The notes below the pieces were generated by a model. It saw nothing but the letters and a program-made list of their open reading frames with translations, was not told the DNA's origin and searched no databases. This document shows, piece after piece, positions 33,225 to 44,639 of a stretch of DNA of 64,000 bases; position 1 is the stretch's first letter; each line of letters begins with the position of its first letter. Made by a program: the position numbers and the translations under genes. This stretch comes from Alentia gelatinosa (lineage: Eukaryota; Annelida; Polychaeta; Phyllodocida; Polynoidae). The stretch lies in the NCBI GenBank assembly GCA_950022655.1, contig OX465591.1, positions 48,503,048 through 48,567,047 of the forward strand. The letters are read 5' to 3'.

Positions 33225-34075
33225 CCCACTCCCACACACCACTCTCACACCCCACTCTCACACCCCACACCCCACTCACACACCCCACTCACACACCCCA
33301 CTCCTCACTCCCACACACCACTCTCACACCCACTCTCACACCCCACACCCCACTCACACACCCCACTCACACACCCCACTCCCACACCCCACACCCCATT
33401 CCCACACCCCACACCCCACTCCCACACACCACTCTCACACCCCACTCTCACACCCCACACACCACTCCCACACACCACTCACACACCCCACTCCCACACC
33501 CCACTCTCACACCCCACTCCCCACTCCCCACTCCCCACTCCCACTCTCACACCCCACATCCCACTCCTACACCCCACACCCCACACACTACTCCCACACA
33601 CCACTCTCACACCCCACATCCCACTCCCACACCCCACACCCCACACACCACTCTCACACCCCACTCTCACACCCCACTCTCACACCCCACACCCCATTCC
33701 CACACCCCACTCACACACCCCACTCACACACCCCACTCACACACCCCACACCCCACTCCCACATTCCACTCCCACACCCCACTCCCCACTCCCACACCCC
33801 ACTCACCCCACACCCTATTCCCACACCCAGCACCCTATTCCCACACCCCACTCACACACACCACACCCTATTCCCACACCCCACTCCCCACTCGCACACC
33901 CCACTTACACACCCCACACCCCACTCCCCACTCCCACACCCTACTCACCCCACACCCTATTCCCACACCCCCTATTCCCACACCCCACTCACACACCCCA
34001 CACCCTATTCCCACACCCCACTCCCACTCCCCACTCTCACACCCCACTCCTACATTCCAGTCTCACACCCCAGTC
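33225..34075. repeat. C-rich CACACCCCACTC minisatellite
   Basis: 'cacaccccactc', 'ccacaccccac' and 'actcccacac' words alternate irregularly over 850 bp. Pro/His/Thr/Ser frames are compositional. The G-rich strand is the minus strand. Confidence 0.9.
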
Positions 34076-34079
34076 TCTC

Positions 34080-34670
34080 GTGTTGGTTTCCAGTGGCAGT
34101 CCATATGCTATAGGGTACACAGTGATTGCTAGTTCCGCCATCATCTGCCAGGAATTTGTAAGATAGCGCCAATGTAGTTGGGGGACAAGCACTGTTATCA
34201 GTTGTTATAATATATAGACAATATTGAGACGAGGCTTAAATTCCTCCATGGCAATCCTCAACAAGTATTTTGGATAAAATCCATTGATAACTGGTCCCGC
34301 CACCTGGTGTTTTGAATGGCGCCAGGGGGCAAGATGGCCACTCAGCTGCGGTAGTCTGTTACCCTGCAATAAACTCTTATTATCGCCCACTCAATACGCG
34401 CATGCACCTGGACACATTCTTCCGTTCAGCTAGCACGGGCTATTGGACATCCTACTGTTTTGATGTGATTTTAATGTAAATAAATGAAAAGAATAGTATT
34501 TCACCAACAGAAACTGTTAATAAGACATGAGAATTACATGTCGTGATATGCTTAATTTCGGCAAATTTTTCACTCTCCAATCATGGACTTAAACACTACG
34601 CATGCTCACACATGTGCACCAGATACTAGTGGGTGATAACAACGGTTCATCGCAGGGTAACCAACTATCG
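34080..34670. other. Unassigned sequence
   Basis: 'gccacctggtgttttgaatggcgcc' at 34300 is an imperfect inverted pair. No credible exon or known element otherwise. Confidence 0.35.
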
Positions 34671-34676
34671 CACTAT

Positions 34677-34835
34677 ATCCTACCCCTAATAAAAAACCGC
34701 CATAGACTTTACATAGGTCTGGTTAGGTCTGGTCCACACTACACTCGGCTACGCCTCGTGTAGTAATACACGACCTGCCCATCGTGGCATAAACATTGTC
34801 AAGTCTAACTCTCGTTCGGTTTCTACTAAATAACG
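34677..34835. mobile_element. TATCCTACCCC module joined to apex motif
   Basis: TATCCTACCCCTAATAAAAA, then 'gccatagactttacatagg', then 'cactcggctacgcctcgtg'. The right arm is eroded, so element limits are approximate. Confidence 0.55.
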
Positions 34836-34937
34836 CTTCCATAGCACAATAGCTACGTGCCCTATACGGGTACACTGTGACTCACGACACGTTCTCCGGC
34901 TATTGGCGAGTCGCTGAGTGACAGTAATTCACGTTAA

Positions 34938-34942
34938 CCCCC

Positions 34943-34978
<36 letters not shown>

Positions 34979-35130
34979 CTCCCTCTCTCTCTCTCTCCCT
35001 CTCTCCCTCTCTCTCTCTCTCTCTCCCTCTCTCCCCTCTCTCTCTCTCCCTCTCTCCCTCTCTCCCTCTCTCTCTCTCCCTCTCTCCCTCTCTCCCTCTC
35101 TCCTCTCTCTCTCCTCTCTCTCCCTCTCTC

Positions 35131-35192
<62 letters not shown>

Positions 35193-35205
35193 ACTCTCTC
35201 TCCCA
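34938..35205. repeat. (CT)n microsatellite with CCCTCT interruptions
   Basis: A near-pure pyrimidine tract of about 265 bp. Open frames on either strand (Ser/Leu, Arg/Glu) are artefacts. Confidence 0.95.
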
Positions 35206-35209
35206 GCAC

Positions 35210-35865
35210 TACCTCCCGTCACAGTTCTTGACCCCTGTCGACCGTCCTCGTTTCTGACCCGTCCATGCTACCGCAGCTGGGGCCTGGCATTTTACCAGGT
35301 CCAGTATAAATACCCCTTTTGTCCACCAGCAGTGTCACAGACAGGCTTTTTGTGTCTGAAAAGGAGGCTAAGCTCATGTCGGATTCCACATAGGAAAACC
35401 CATGTCATTTTGTTAAAACTTTCACAGAGTGCAGTAAATGTGTAGTACTACATGTTTAAATATTAATAGGTATGTCACCCTCTTTGTTCTTGGAGGAATT
35501 TTTCAGTATATTTCCTTTATGAATTAACCCAATGTATATTAGCACATATTCTTCAACGTCTTATGTGAGGAGGATAAAGTAGACAAAAAGCTACAATTCA
35601 CTAATTTGATATAAGAATAAATCACTAAAATCATTTTCGAATAATGATTATCAAGATTTAGAATTCACCAGACGGTGCCGTTTGAGTTGCAGGATATAAC
35701 TTTAAATGTAAGGTTGGTAGGAATTGCCTTTAAATAGTTCGATTTGTCTTTTATTACACTGTCACTGTCAGAGCTTGCTCTATTTTTCTATTTTTTGTTT
35801 TAAGAACAACATCACAATCACATTGTTATAGCATGATTATTGACAGGGCAGGGAACAAACAATAC
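35210..35865. other. Unassigned AT-rich sequence
   Basis: No exon recognised. 'aggatataactttaaatg' and 'ttgcctttaaatag' near 35690-35735 resemble the end of the dispersed AT-rich repeat. Confidence 0.4.
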
Positions 35866-35867
35866 AA

Positions 35868-36145
35868 TACAAGGTACTTATTAAATACAAGGAGCAAATA
35901 GTATGTTCATCATTGATGAATGAGCGTGCGATTATGAATGAATAATAATAAAAGGTTTCAGTTACATTCAGTCTATGGATAGTTTTCTGTATGTTGTAAC
36001 CAACTTCTACCCACTCAACCCATTTCTGCAACCGCCTGAGTCTAGGATCCAAATATATCAGCACCAGTGGGTCAATGAGGGATTTTGGTCTCTAGTGATT
36101 GGTCATGGTCAGTTGGGCATGCTTTTGAGACCCTGAGACACTGGC
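35868..36145. repeat. Dispersed repeat, copy 2
   Basis: It is collinear with 32510-32748 at roughly 75-80% by eye, sharing 'acattcagtctatgga' and 'ggtcatggtcagttgggcat'. A partial third copy of its end is at 37090-37130. Confidence 0.65.
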
Positions 36146-36499
36146 ACCCTGACTTTTTCCAGCTATCACAGTGAATAGCACGCAGATAGTGAAGGGATAG
36201 ATTTTTCTCAGCACGCTGAAAGTGTATGTGAGCACTCTAACCTTTAATAGGCAACGTATATAGGGCGTACAAGCACGCTCTAACAAGAGACATTACAAGA
36301 CAGTGCACGGTGTACATAGGAAACCAGACGACATTTAACTGAACCACTTTCATCCTTGCTTCGTTTAAAGATGTGATTTAAGATGTACCACTTGGCACCA
36401 AGCCAATCTTACACTTCTACAACTATTTTTGTAGGGTCTAGATATATCAACCGCTCTTGGATCTATGAGGTATTTCTGTGTTTGTTTATTTCTTTGTTT

Positions 36500-37073
36500 G
36501 GGTAGTTTAACGTCCAATTTGTTCAATTAGATTTACTTTGGGTTTGACCGAATCTATGAGATGAATGTAGGTAGAAATTTCACCCCTACACATTTACCGA
36601 GGTGAGTTCTTTTACTTCCCATACCACATAGACATGGTATGAGAAGGATGGGCCTTTGATATAGCAGTAAATCTACCACTGCTGGGGATAAAGGAGAAAG
36701 GTGGCTGTACACCACACCACACAGACATGGTATGAGAAGGACTGGTCTTTGATAAAGCAGTAAACCTACCACTGCTGGGGGTGAAGGAGAAAGGTGGCTG
36801 CACACCACACCACATAGACATGGTATGAGAAGGACTGGCCTTTGATATAGCAGTAAATCTACCACTGCGAGGGATGAAGGAGAGAGGTGGCTGCACACCA
36901 CACCACATAGACATAGTATGAGAAGGACTGGTCTTTGATATAGCAGTAAATCTACCACTGCTTGAGGTGAAGGAGAAGAGTGGATACAGTGGGACTCGAA
37001 TCAACAAAGTCCTACGACCTTGGGGTTAGAAGTCCAGTGCTCTTTACCACTGAGCTAACTCCCCACCCCTGTG
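36500..37073 (-). mobile_element. tRNA-derived SINE with 93-bp tandem body, copy 1
   Basis: Read on the minus strand, the head is tRNA-like: box A TAGCTCAGTGG (37047-37057) and box B GATTCGAGTCCC (36991-37002), with spacing enlarged by a few bases. The body that follows consists of four tandem 93-bp units (36628-36990) containing 'accactgctggggataaagg'-type sequence. The distal tail includes 'accgaatctatgagatgaat'. Further copies are at 53700-54197 and 58978-60620. An RNA polymerase III promoter is implied by the two boxes. Confidence 0.8.
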
Positions 37074-37204
37074 TATTTCCGTGTCTGGAGACTGGTCATG
37101 GTCAGCTGGGCATGCCTTTAGGACTATGACACTGGTCCTCCGCACCCTACTAATGTCACAGAGTTGGCACACAGATAGTAAAGGGTTAGTTTTTGCAGCA
37201 AGCT

Positions 37205-37312
37205 TACCGTAGATGATATAGACCGTGGGGAACAGACGGCAATACTCATTGGGGCATAGAGAATGAGTTCTCAATGTTAAGCCTATGGAACAAAAATACC
37301 ACTGGTGAGATA
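37205..37312. mobile_element. CAATGTTAAGCCTATGG module fragment
   Basis: 'agaccgtggggaacagac', 'caatgttaagcctatgga' and 'tggtgagata' match 11040-11133. The left part is missing. Confidence 0.6.
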
Positions 37313-37335
37313 AATTCTGCTCCTCGTTAATATAG

Positions 37336-37588
37336 GCCTGGCGTCCACCTACTACGATAGCAATTTAGACCTACCGATATGGCACCGATACAAAAAGCAA
37401 ATGTCGGAGACATATCGGAAAGGTACAAGATCATAGACATGTCTAGACATGCCAATTCACTATACATGGTAGGTGGTTTTTTTCAGTGCCTACGTGGTCA
37501 ACTGCCCAGATATTAGGTGACCTTCCAACACGAATTTGTTTTATTATCGGGAGGTGCATAGTAGACCATATCGGAGCCACATCGTAGT
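37336..37588. mobile_element. GGCGTCCACC...CCGATATGG repeat, uninterrupted copy
   Basis: 'aggcctggcgtccacc', 'caatttagacctaccgatat' and 'taggtgaccttccaacacg' are continuous here, giving the empty site for the MITE seen at 9636-9947. It ends 'ccacatcgtagttttaa' against the next element. Confidence 0.65.
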
Positions 37589-37589
37589 T

Positions 37590-38172
37590 TTAAGGGGGGT
37601 GTTCACCAACCACGACAAGGCTACGACAAGCGCCGACAAAAGGTTTCCTTGTCGCAGCCTTGTCATAAGAAGGGGGGCTTTACGACAGCGTTGTCAGGGA
37701 GTGTCGTAGACATCGCTGGTTCCACGACCAGGCTAACCACGACAAGGCTACAACAATGGGTTCCCGACAAGGTCCACAACAGGCCTACGATTGGAAGGCC
37801 TGTCATAGCCTTGTCGTGGTTGGTGGACCCTAGTTCCCGACAAGAGGCTACGACAAGGCTACGACAGGCTGCGACATGAAGCTTGTCAGGGCCTGTCGGG
37901 GGCCTTCCAACAAGGTTATGACAAAATTGAACATGTTCAATTTTTGCCACGACTGGAGCCTTGTCGTGGCGTGGCGTGGCGTGGCTTGTCGGGAGGTTGT
38001 CGCAGAGGTCTAGAGGGATTGCATATTTAGGTGGAGCGTGCAACCTACGACACGCCCCGACAATGCTGTCGCAGAGCTCCCCTTCTCACGACAAGGTTGC
38101 GACAAGGCGCCGATTGGAACTTTCTTGTCGGCGCTTGTCATAGCCCTGTCGTGGTTGGTGGACGCCCGCCTT
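37590..38172. mobile_element. Element dense in CTACGACAAGGC words, copy 1
   Basis: The terminal inverted repeats GTTCACCAACCACGACAAGG and CCTGTCGTGGTTGGTGGACG (inverse) close a 580-bp element. CGACAAGG/CCTTGTCG occurs more than fifteen times in both orientations. A shorter copy is at 52460-52880. No transposase. Confidence 0.75.
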
Positions 38173-38495
38173 TACTCATCCCAGTTGTGACTTCACTCTG
38201 TAGAATGACTGTGGTGTACCGTGGTGTGCTCTCTTATAACCGAGTGCCTGTAGACATGTGTAGGAGATGGAGTCACGGAGGGGGTGGATTCTATGATTCT
38301 ACACGCTCACTTGAGGGTGAAGACCGGAGTGTGGAGGGTGTCCTGGTACTCCTGGTACGACCTCAACCCTCTGACCCATACCTGACATTTATGTGGTTGT
38401 GTAACAAGTGCACGTCCCAGTTTACCACCCCGCCTCGCCTACCGTCTGCCCTGCTTCTGGAACTTCTTCTGTTTTATTGAGCAACAAATGTGGAC
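38173..38495. other. Unassigned sequence
   Basis: No repeat match and no proven exon. It is one of the few GC-balanced unique stretches of this region. Confidence 0.3.
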
Positions 38496-38499
38496 TCTA

Positions 38500-39065
38500 A
38501 TACTTCCTCTCTCTCCCTCTATCTCTCTCTCCCTCTATCTGTGTATTTCTCTATCTCTGCCTCCCTCTATCTCTGTCTCTCTCTTCCTCTATCTCTGTAT
38601 CTCTCCCTTCCTTTCTCTCTCCTCTCTTTTTTTAAGTGGTTATATCATTCTGTCCCTCTCACTGTCTCTCTCTCCCTCTATCTGTCTCTCTCCCTCTATA
38701 GCTCTATCTCTGTATCTGTCTCTTTCTCTGTCTCTCTCTGTCTCTCTCTCTGTCTCTTTCTCTCTCTCTCTCCTTCTATTTCTGTCTCTCTCCTTCTATC
38801 TCCCTCTATCTCTGTCTCTGTATTCTTCTATCTCTGGCGCTCTCCCTGTCTCTCTGTCTCTCTCTCTCTCTGTCTCTCCCTCTGTCTCTCTCCTTCTATC
38901 TCTGTCTCTCTTCCTCTATCTCTGTCTCTCTCTGTTACTCTCCCTTCTTCTATTTCTGTCTCTCTCTTCCTCCATCTCTCTCCCTCTCTCTGTCTCTCTC
39001 CCTCTCTCTCTCTATCTCCTTCTATCTCTGTCTCTCTCCTTCTATCTCTGTCTCTGTCCCTTTAT
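38500..39065. repeat. CT-rich array (CTCTGTCTCTCTCC...)
   Basis: Degenerate repeats of 'ctctatctctgtctctctcc' over 560 bp. Confidence 0.9.
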
Positions 39066-39295
39066 AGGTATGAACTATGATATAGTTGATAGTATTAATG
39101 TTAGGGGGCGCCACCCAGAACCTCCGGCTGGGGTCGCTGCCGGCACCCCATGCACCCCGGCTGGGCCACCCCGCAGCCAACGGGCCCCAGGTCAGACGTA
39201 TAGCCTGAAAGTTTGTCCCCGTTTTTCATTGTGAAATTCGGTGAAAAATTTCAAAATCTCGGACCATGAGGAAGATCAAACGTCCATACTTCTCC
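39066..39295. other. GC-rich island between CT arrays
   Basis: 39097-39200 is rich in CCGGCTGGG words and unlike both flanks. It might be an old insertion, but its ends are not defined. Confidence 0.3.
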
Positions 39296-39299
39296 AGAA

Positions 39300-39605
39300 A
39301 ACCTGCTCTATTTCTGTCTCTTTCCCTTTATCTCTGTTCTTATCCCACTATCTCTCTCCTCCTATCTCTGTCTTTCTCCTTCTATCTCTGTCGCTTTTCC
39401 TCTGTCTCTTCTCATTCCCTCTATATCTCCCTCCCTCTATCTATTCCTCTCTCCCCCTCTGTCTCTCTCCCTCTCCCTCCCTCCATCTCTCTCTCCCTCT
39501 ATCTCTATCTATCTCTCCCTCTATTTCTGTCTCTCTAGAGATCTGTCCCTGTCAGTATCTCTCTCTCTCTCTCTGTCTCTCTCTCCCTCTATGTCTGTCT
39601 CTCTT
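39300..39605. repeat. CT-rich array
   Basis: Same composition and words as 38500-39065. Confidence 0.85.
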
Positions 39606-39784
39606 ATTTAGATTTTTTCTTTAAGAATATCTTTATTGACTATATATAGCAGCTAATAGATATTTTTCCTGTGTAGATACATAATCCAATAAAGCTAATA
39701 ACGGGACTATGGTGTCAGCCTCAGAGTCATGGCTGGTTTTTATCACCGGGCATAATAATGGGTAACAATTCCCGACCATTCGAA

Positions 39785-40552
39785 TTATTTTCTCTCTCCC
39801 TCTCTGTCTATCTCTCTCTCTCTCCCCCTATCTCTCTCATCTTCTCGATCTGTCCCTCTGTATGTCTGTTTCTGTCTATCTCTCCCTGTCTCTCTCTCTC
39901 CCTGTCTCTCTCTCTCTGTCCATCTTCCTCTCTATCTCTGTCTGTCCCTGACCCTGTTTCTCTCTCCCTCCATCTCTGAATATCTCATTTCCCCTATTGG
40001 TCTGTCTATGTTTGTCTGTCTCTCTCCCTCTCTCTCTCTCTCTGTCTCTCTCTCTCTCTCTGTCTCTCTCTGTCTGTGTTTATCTCTGTCTGTGTCTGTC
40101 TCTCTCTCTCTCTCCCTTTCCCCCTGTTTCTCTGTCTGTCTCTCTCTCTCTCTGTCTGTGTCTGTCTGTGTCTGTCTGTCTCTCTCTCTCTCTCCCTTTC
40201 CCCCTGTTTCTCTGTCTGTCTCTCTCTCTCTCTCTGTCTGTGTCTGTCTGTGTCTGTCTGTCTCTCTCTCTCTCCCTTCCCCCTATTTCTCTGTCTGTCT
40301 GACCCTCTCTTTCTCTTTCTCCCTGTCTTTCTCTGTGTCTGTCTCTCCCCCTTTATCTCTGTCTGTCCATTTCCCTCCCTCTGTCCCCCTCTCTCTCTCT
40401 CTCTCTCTCTGTCCATTTCCCTCTCTCGTTCTACCTCTCCCCCTCTGTCTCTGTCTGTCCATTTCCCTCTCTCGTTCTACCTCTCTCCCCCTGTCTGTCT
40501 GTCTTCCTCTTTGTCTGTCCATGCCCCTCTCTCTTTCTCCCTCTCTCTCACG
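39785..40552. repeat. CT-rich array with TGTCTGTG phase
   Basis: 'tctctctctccctttccccc' + 'tgtttctctgtctgtc' repeats three to four times at 40100-40300 with a period of about 90 bp. Otherwise degenerate CTCT/TGTC words. Confidence 0.85.
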
Positions 40553-40559
40553 TTGATAC

Positions 40560-41300
40560 CAGGTGGTAGAGTGCAAAAGCAAAACAATTTTCCTATACCA
40601 TGAATTCCACAGTAAAGTGACACAGGCAGCCAGTCAAAAGCCTCTAGATATATTACATATGTATTCATTTTTCTTGTACTTAGACTTTTTTCTGACCAAT
40701 TTGTCTATTGCGATTCGAAATTTCATTGTTGCTAAAGTGCTGCGCATGCGCAAATTGACCAAATGCAGCAAGTGAAATTCCCAAACGTAACAGAATCAAA
40801 AGTGGGCAATGACCTCCGGGGCTGTGGCCCATCAAGAATCCATGCAATATTGTTAGTCCTAGACATTTCTAGATTTGTTGTTGTCTTCTGTAATGGGACA
40901 CAGGGTTTTTGTTGACTTAAAATGTCTTTGAGTGAGGGAAATCAGTGACAACACTTCAACTTAAATTTTGCATGTCACAGCACATAATTCTGTCACAGAG
41001 ATCTTGCCACCTCTACTACCCGGGCAGTAATAAATGCAATAGATAAAAGTGAAATCAAGAACTCAAACTATATGAAAATATCCTAAACACAAATTTACCA
41101 TGCCCCTTTATATTTATATTGTGATCTGGACTTGAATCTGCCTATGTGGTGTACTTTTGTAATAGGTCACAATGGAATTCATGATACCTGCACTTTCCCT
41201 TCAACTGCCTCCAGTGCCTTCAGCCTCATTCCCTAACCCTGCTTTACATTTCTTTCTGTAGACTTTTTTTTTATTTAAGCACATAATTCGCCCCGGAGGA
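40560..41300. other. Unassigned sequence
   Basis: No convincing exon or repeat was recognised. It may be the 3' region of the LINE fragment at 41306-41776, whose coding strand runs towards it. Confidence 0.35.
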
Positions 41301-41305
41301 TGGTC

Positions 41306-41776
41306 TTACATTATGGCGTGATGTCGTACAAGCATCAATACAGAACGTGTCCACTTACATGTCGAAGTTATAACAATATTAAGTCGAATACAATTGGCGA
41401 AAAGGTGAATTATGGTGATGAGATGAGATGGCTCAGCTGAGACAGAAAAACAGTAAACTGTTGACTTTTTGTAGAATTCGCTTTGCGGTCTTCGTCTCTT
41501 AAATAACTTTTTTATTATCAGAGCGCAGTGTCCTACCTGTATTCTGAACACCGATTGTCTCTTAAAAACATGTTGCCGCCAATATTCTCTTCGCATATAA
41601 CCCAGGAGAAGTTCATCTCTCCTTTCAGAAAGTGGCACCACCCCAGTGAGACCGTGTAGCTCTTCGACAGCGTGTGACATCTCGTAGTCTCTGAGGCAAA
41701 CTCTCAAGCACTTGTTTTGTAACCTCTGAAGTTTGTCCAACCAAATCTTATTTGTGCCCCTTAGGAAAATCGACAT
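41306..41776 (-). pseudogene. LINE reverse-transcriptase C-terminal fragment
   Basis: The minus-strand frame begins [19 protein letters not shown], continues NKCLRVCL..., then EELHGLTGVVPLSERRDELL and WRQHVFKRQ, and later FYKKSTVYCFSVS. 'LxKLQxLQNKxLRxxL ... LHxxTGxxPLxxRRxxLL' is the familiar post-thumb segment of non-LTR retrotransposon ORF2 (Jockey/CR1/RTE-type). The fragment is 5' truncated: the fingers-palm catalytic part is absent, and the open frame stops exactly where the 33-bp array begins at 41777. The frame remains open for 156 codons, so the insertion is relatively young or lightly decayed. The clade cannot be decided from this piece. Confidence 0.6.
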
Positions 41777-44524
41777 GTATTCCTCTCTCCCCTTCCATCT
41801 ACACTCCCCTCTCCCCTTCCCTCCCCCTCTCCCCTTCCCTCTCCCCTTCCCTCCCCTCTCCCCTTCCCTCTCCTCTCCCCTTCCCTCCCCTTTCCCCTTC
41901 CCTCTCCTCTCCCCTTCCCTCCCCTCTCCCCTTCCCTCTCCTCTCCCCTCTCCCCTTCCCTCTCCTCTCCCCTTCCCTCTCCTCTCCCCTTCCCTCTACT
42001 CTACCCACTCCCTCCTTCCACCTATACTCCCCTTTCCCCCCTCTCCCTCTCTCCATCCATCTACATTCCTTTCTTTCTCCATCCACCTACACTCCCCTCT
42101 CTCCCCTCTCTTCCCATCCATCTACACTCCCCTTCCCCCTCTCTTCCCTTCCATCTACACTCCCCTCTCCCCTTTCTCAACCCATATACACTCCCCTCTC
42201 TCCCCTCTCTCCATCCATCTACACTCCAATCTCTCCCCTCTCTTCCCTCCCATCTACACTCCCCTCTCTCCCCTCTCTCCATCCACCTACACTCCCCTCT
42301 CTCCCCTCTCTTCCCACCCATCTACACTCCCCTCTCCCCTCTCTCCCCTCTCTCCATCCACCTACACTCCTCTCTCCCCTCTCTCCATCCATCTACACTC
42401 CCCTCTCACCCCTCTCTCCATCCACCTACACTCCCCTCTCTCCCCTCTCTTCCCTTCCATCTACACTCCCCTTCCCTCTCTCTTCATCCATCTACACTCC
42501 CCTCTCTCCATTCACCTACACTCCTCTCTCCCCTCTCTCCATCCATCTACACTCCTCTCTCTCCCCTCTCTCCACCCATCTACACTCCCCCTCTCTCCCC
42601 TCTCTCCATCCATCTTCACTCCCCTCTCTCCCCTCTCTCCCCTCTCTCCATCCACCTACACTCCCCTCTCTCCCCTCTCTCCATCCATCTACACTCCCCT
42701 CTCTCCCCTCTCTCCATCCACCTACACTCCCCTCTCCCCTCTCTCCATCCACCTACACTCCCCTCTCCCCTTTCTCCATCCATCTACACTCCCCTCTCTC
42801 CCCTCTCTCCATCCACCTACACTCCCCTCTCCCCTCTCTCCATCCATCTACACTCCCCTCTCTCCCCTCTCTCCATCCATCTACACTCCCCTCTCCCCTC
42901 TCTCCCCTCTCTCCATCCATCTACACTCCCCTCTCTTCCCTCTCTTCCCTCCCATCTCCCCTCTCTCTCCTCTCTTTCCTCCCCTCTCTCCCCTCTCTCC
43001 ATCCATCTACACTCCCCTCTCCCCTCTCTCCATCCATCTACACTCCCCTCTCTCCCCTCTCTCCATCCACCTACACTCCCCTCTCCCCTCTCTCCATCCA
43101 TCTACACTCCCCTCTCTCCCCTCTCTCCATCCATCTACACTCCCCTCTCCCCTCTCTCCCCTCTCTCCATCCATCTACACTCCCCTCTCTCCCCTCTCTT
43201 CCCTCCCATCTCCCCTCTCTCTCCTCTCTTTCCTCCCCTCTCTCCCCTCTCTCCATCCATCTACACTCCCCTCTCCCCTCTCTCCATCCATCTACACTCC
43301 CCTCTCTCCCCTCTCTCCATCCATCTACACTCCCCTCTCTCCCCTCTCTCCATCCACCTACACTCCCCTCTCCCCTCTCTCCATCCATCTACACTCCCCT
43401 CTCTCCCCTCTCTCCCCTCTCTCCATCCATCTACACTCCCCTCTCCCCTCTTTCCATCCATCTACACTCCCCTCTCCCCTCTCTCCATCCATCTACACTC
43501 CCCTCTCTCCCCTCTCTCCATCCACCTACACTCCCCTCTCCCCTCTCTCCATCCATCTACACTCCCCTCTCTCCCCTCTCTCCATCCATCTACACTCCCC
43601 TCTCCCCTCTCTCCCCTCTCTCCATCCATCTACACTCCCCTCTCTCCCCTCTCTCCATCCATCTACACTCCCCTCTCCCCTCTCTCCCCTCTCTCCATCC
43701 ACCTACACTCCTCTCTCCCCTCTCTCCATCCATCTACACTCTCTCTCCCCTCTCTCCACCCATATACACTCCCCTCTCTCCCCTCTCTCCATCCATCTAC
43801 ACTCCCCTCTCCCCTCTCTCCCCTCTCTCCATCCATCTACACTCCCCTCTCTCCCCTCTCTTCCCTCCCATCTCCCCTCTCTCTCCTCTCTTTCCTCCCC
43901 TCTCTCCCCTCTCTCCATCCATCTACACTCCCCTCTCCCCTCTCTCCATCCATCTACACTCCCCTATCTCCCCTCTCTCCATCCATCTACACTCCCCTCT
44001 CCCCTCTCCCCTCTCTCCATCCATCTACACTCTCCTCTCTCCCCTCTCTCCATCCATCTACACTCCCCTATCACCCCTCTCTCCATCCACCTACACTCCC
44101 CTCTCTCCCCTCTCTCCCCTCTCTCCCCTCTCTCCATCCATCTTCACTCCCCTCTCTCCCCTCTCTCCATCCATCTACACTTCCCTCTCTCCCCTCTCTC
44201 CATCCATCTACACTCCCCTCTCTCCCCTCTCTCCATCCATCTACACTCCCCTCTCTCCCCTCTCTCCCCTCTCTCCATCCACCTACACTCCCCTCTCTCC
44301 CCTCTCTCCATCCATCTACACTCCCCTCTCTCCCCTCTCTCCATCCATCTACACTCCCCTCTCTCCCCTCTCTCCATCCATCTACACTCCCCTCTCTCCC
44401 CTCTCTCCATCCATCTACACTCCCCTCTCTCCCCTCTCTCCATCCATCTACACTCCCCTCTCTCCCCTCTCTCCACGCATCTACACTCCCCTCTCCCCTC
44501 TCTCCCCTCTCTCCATCCATCTAT
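41777..44524. repeat. 33-bp CCATCCATCTACACTCCCC minisatellite, 2.75 kb
   Basis: The unit 'ccatccatctacactcccct' + 'ctctcccctctct' has a 33-bp period, often shortened or lengthened by 'ctctcccct'. A marker block 'ttccctcccatctcccctct' recurs at about 42943, 43199 and 43861, showing higher-order duplications. The first 250 bp is a simpler CCCCTTCCCTCTCCT tract. The nearly 1000-residue plus-strand frames are repeat artefacts. Confidence 0.95.
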
Positions 44525-44639
44525 TGTATTGTTGCCTACGTCCACCTGTAGACTCAGCCCGTTAAGTGAGTTGGCCTTACTGCACTTGCACACAGGTGTA
44601 TGGCGTTCATATCACGGTCACTGTCAGTCTCAATGTCAG

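Noticed and set aside
36991..37073. Functional tRNA gene on the minus strand
   Set aside because: Boxes A and B are present but the cloverleaf is not closed, and the unit is fused to the 93-bp body in three copies: a SINE.
39097..39200. GC-rich block resembling the solo LTR at 12898
   Set aside because: Shares CCGGCTG-type words only. No matching ends, TATA box or target duplication.
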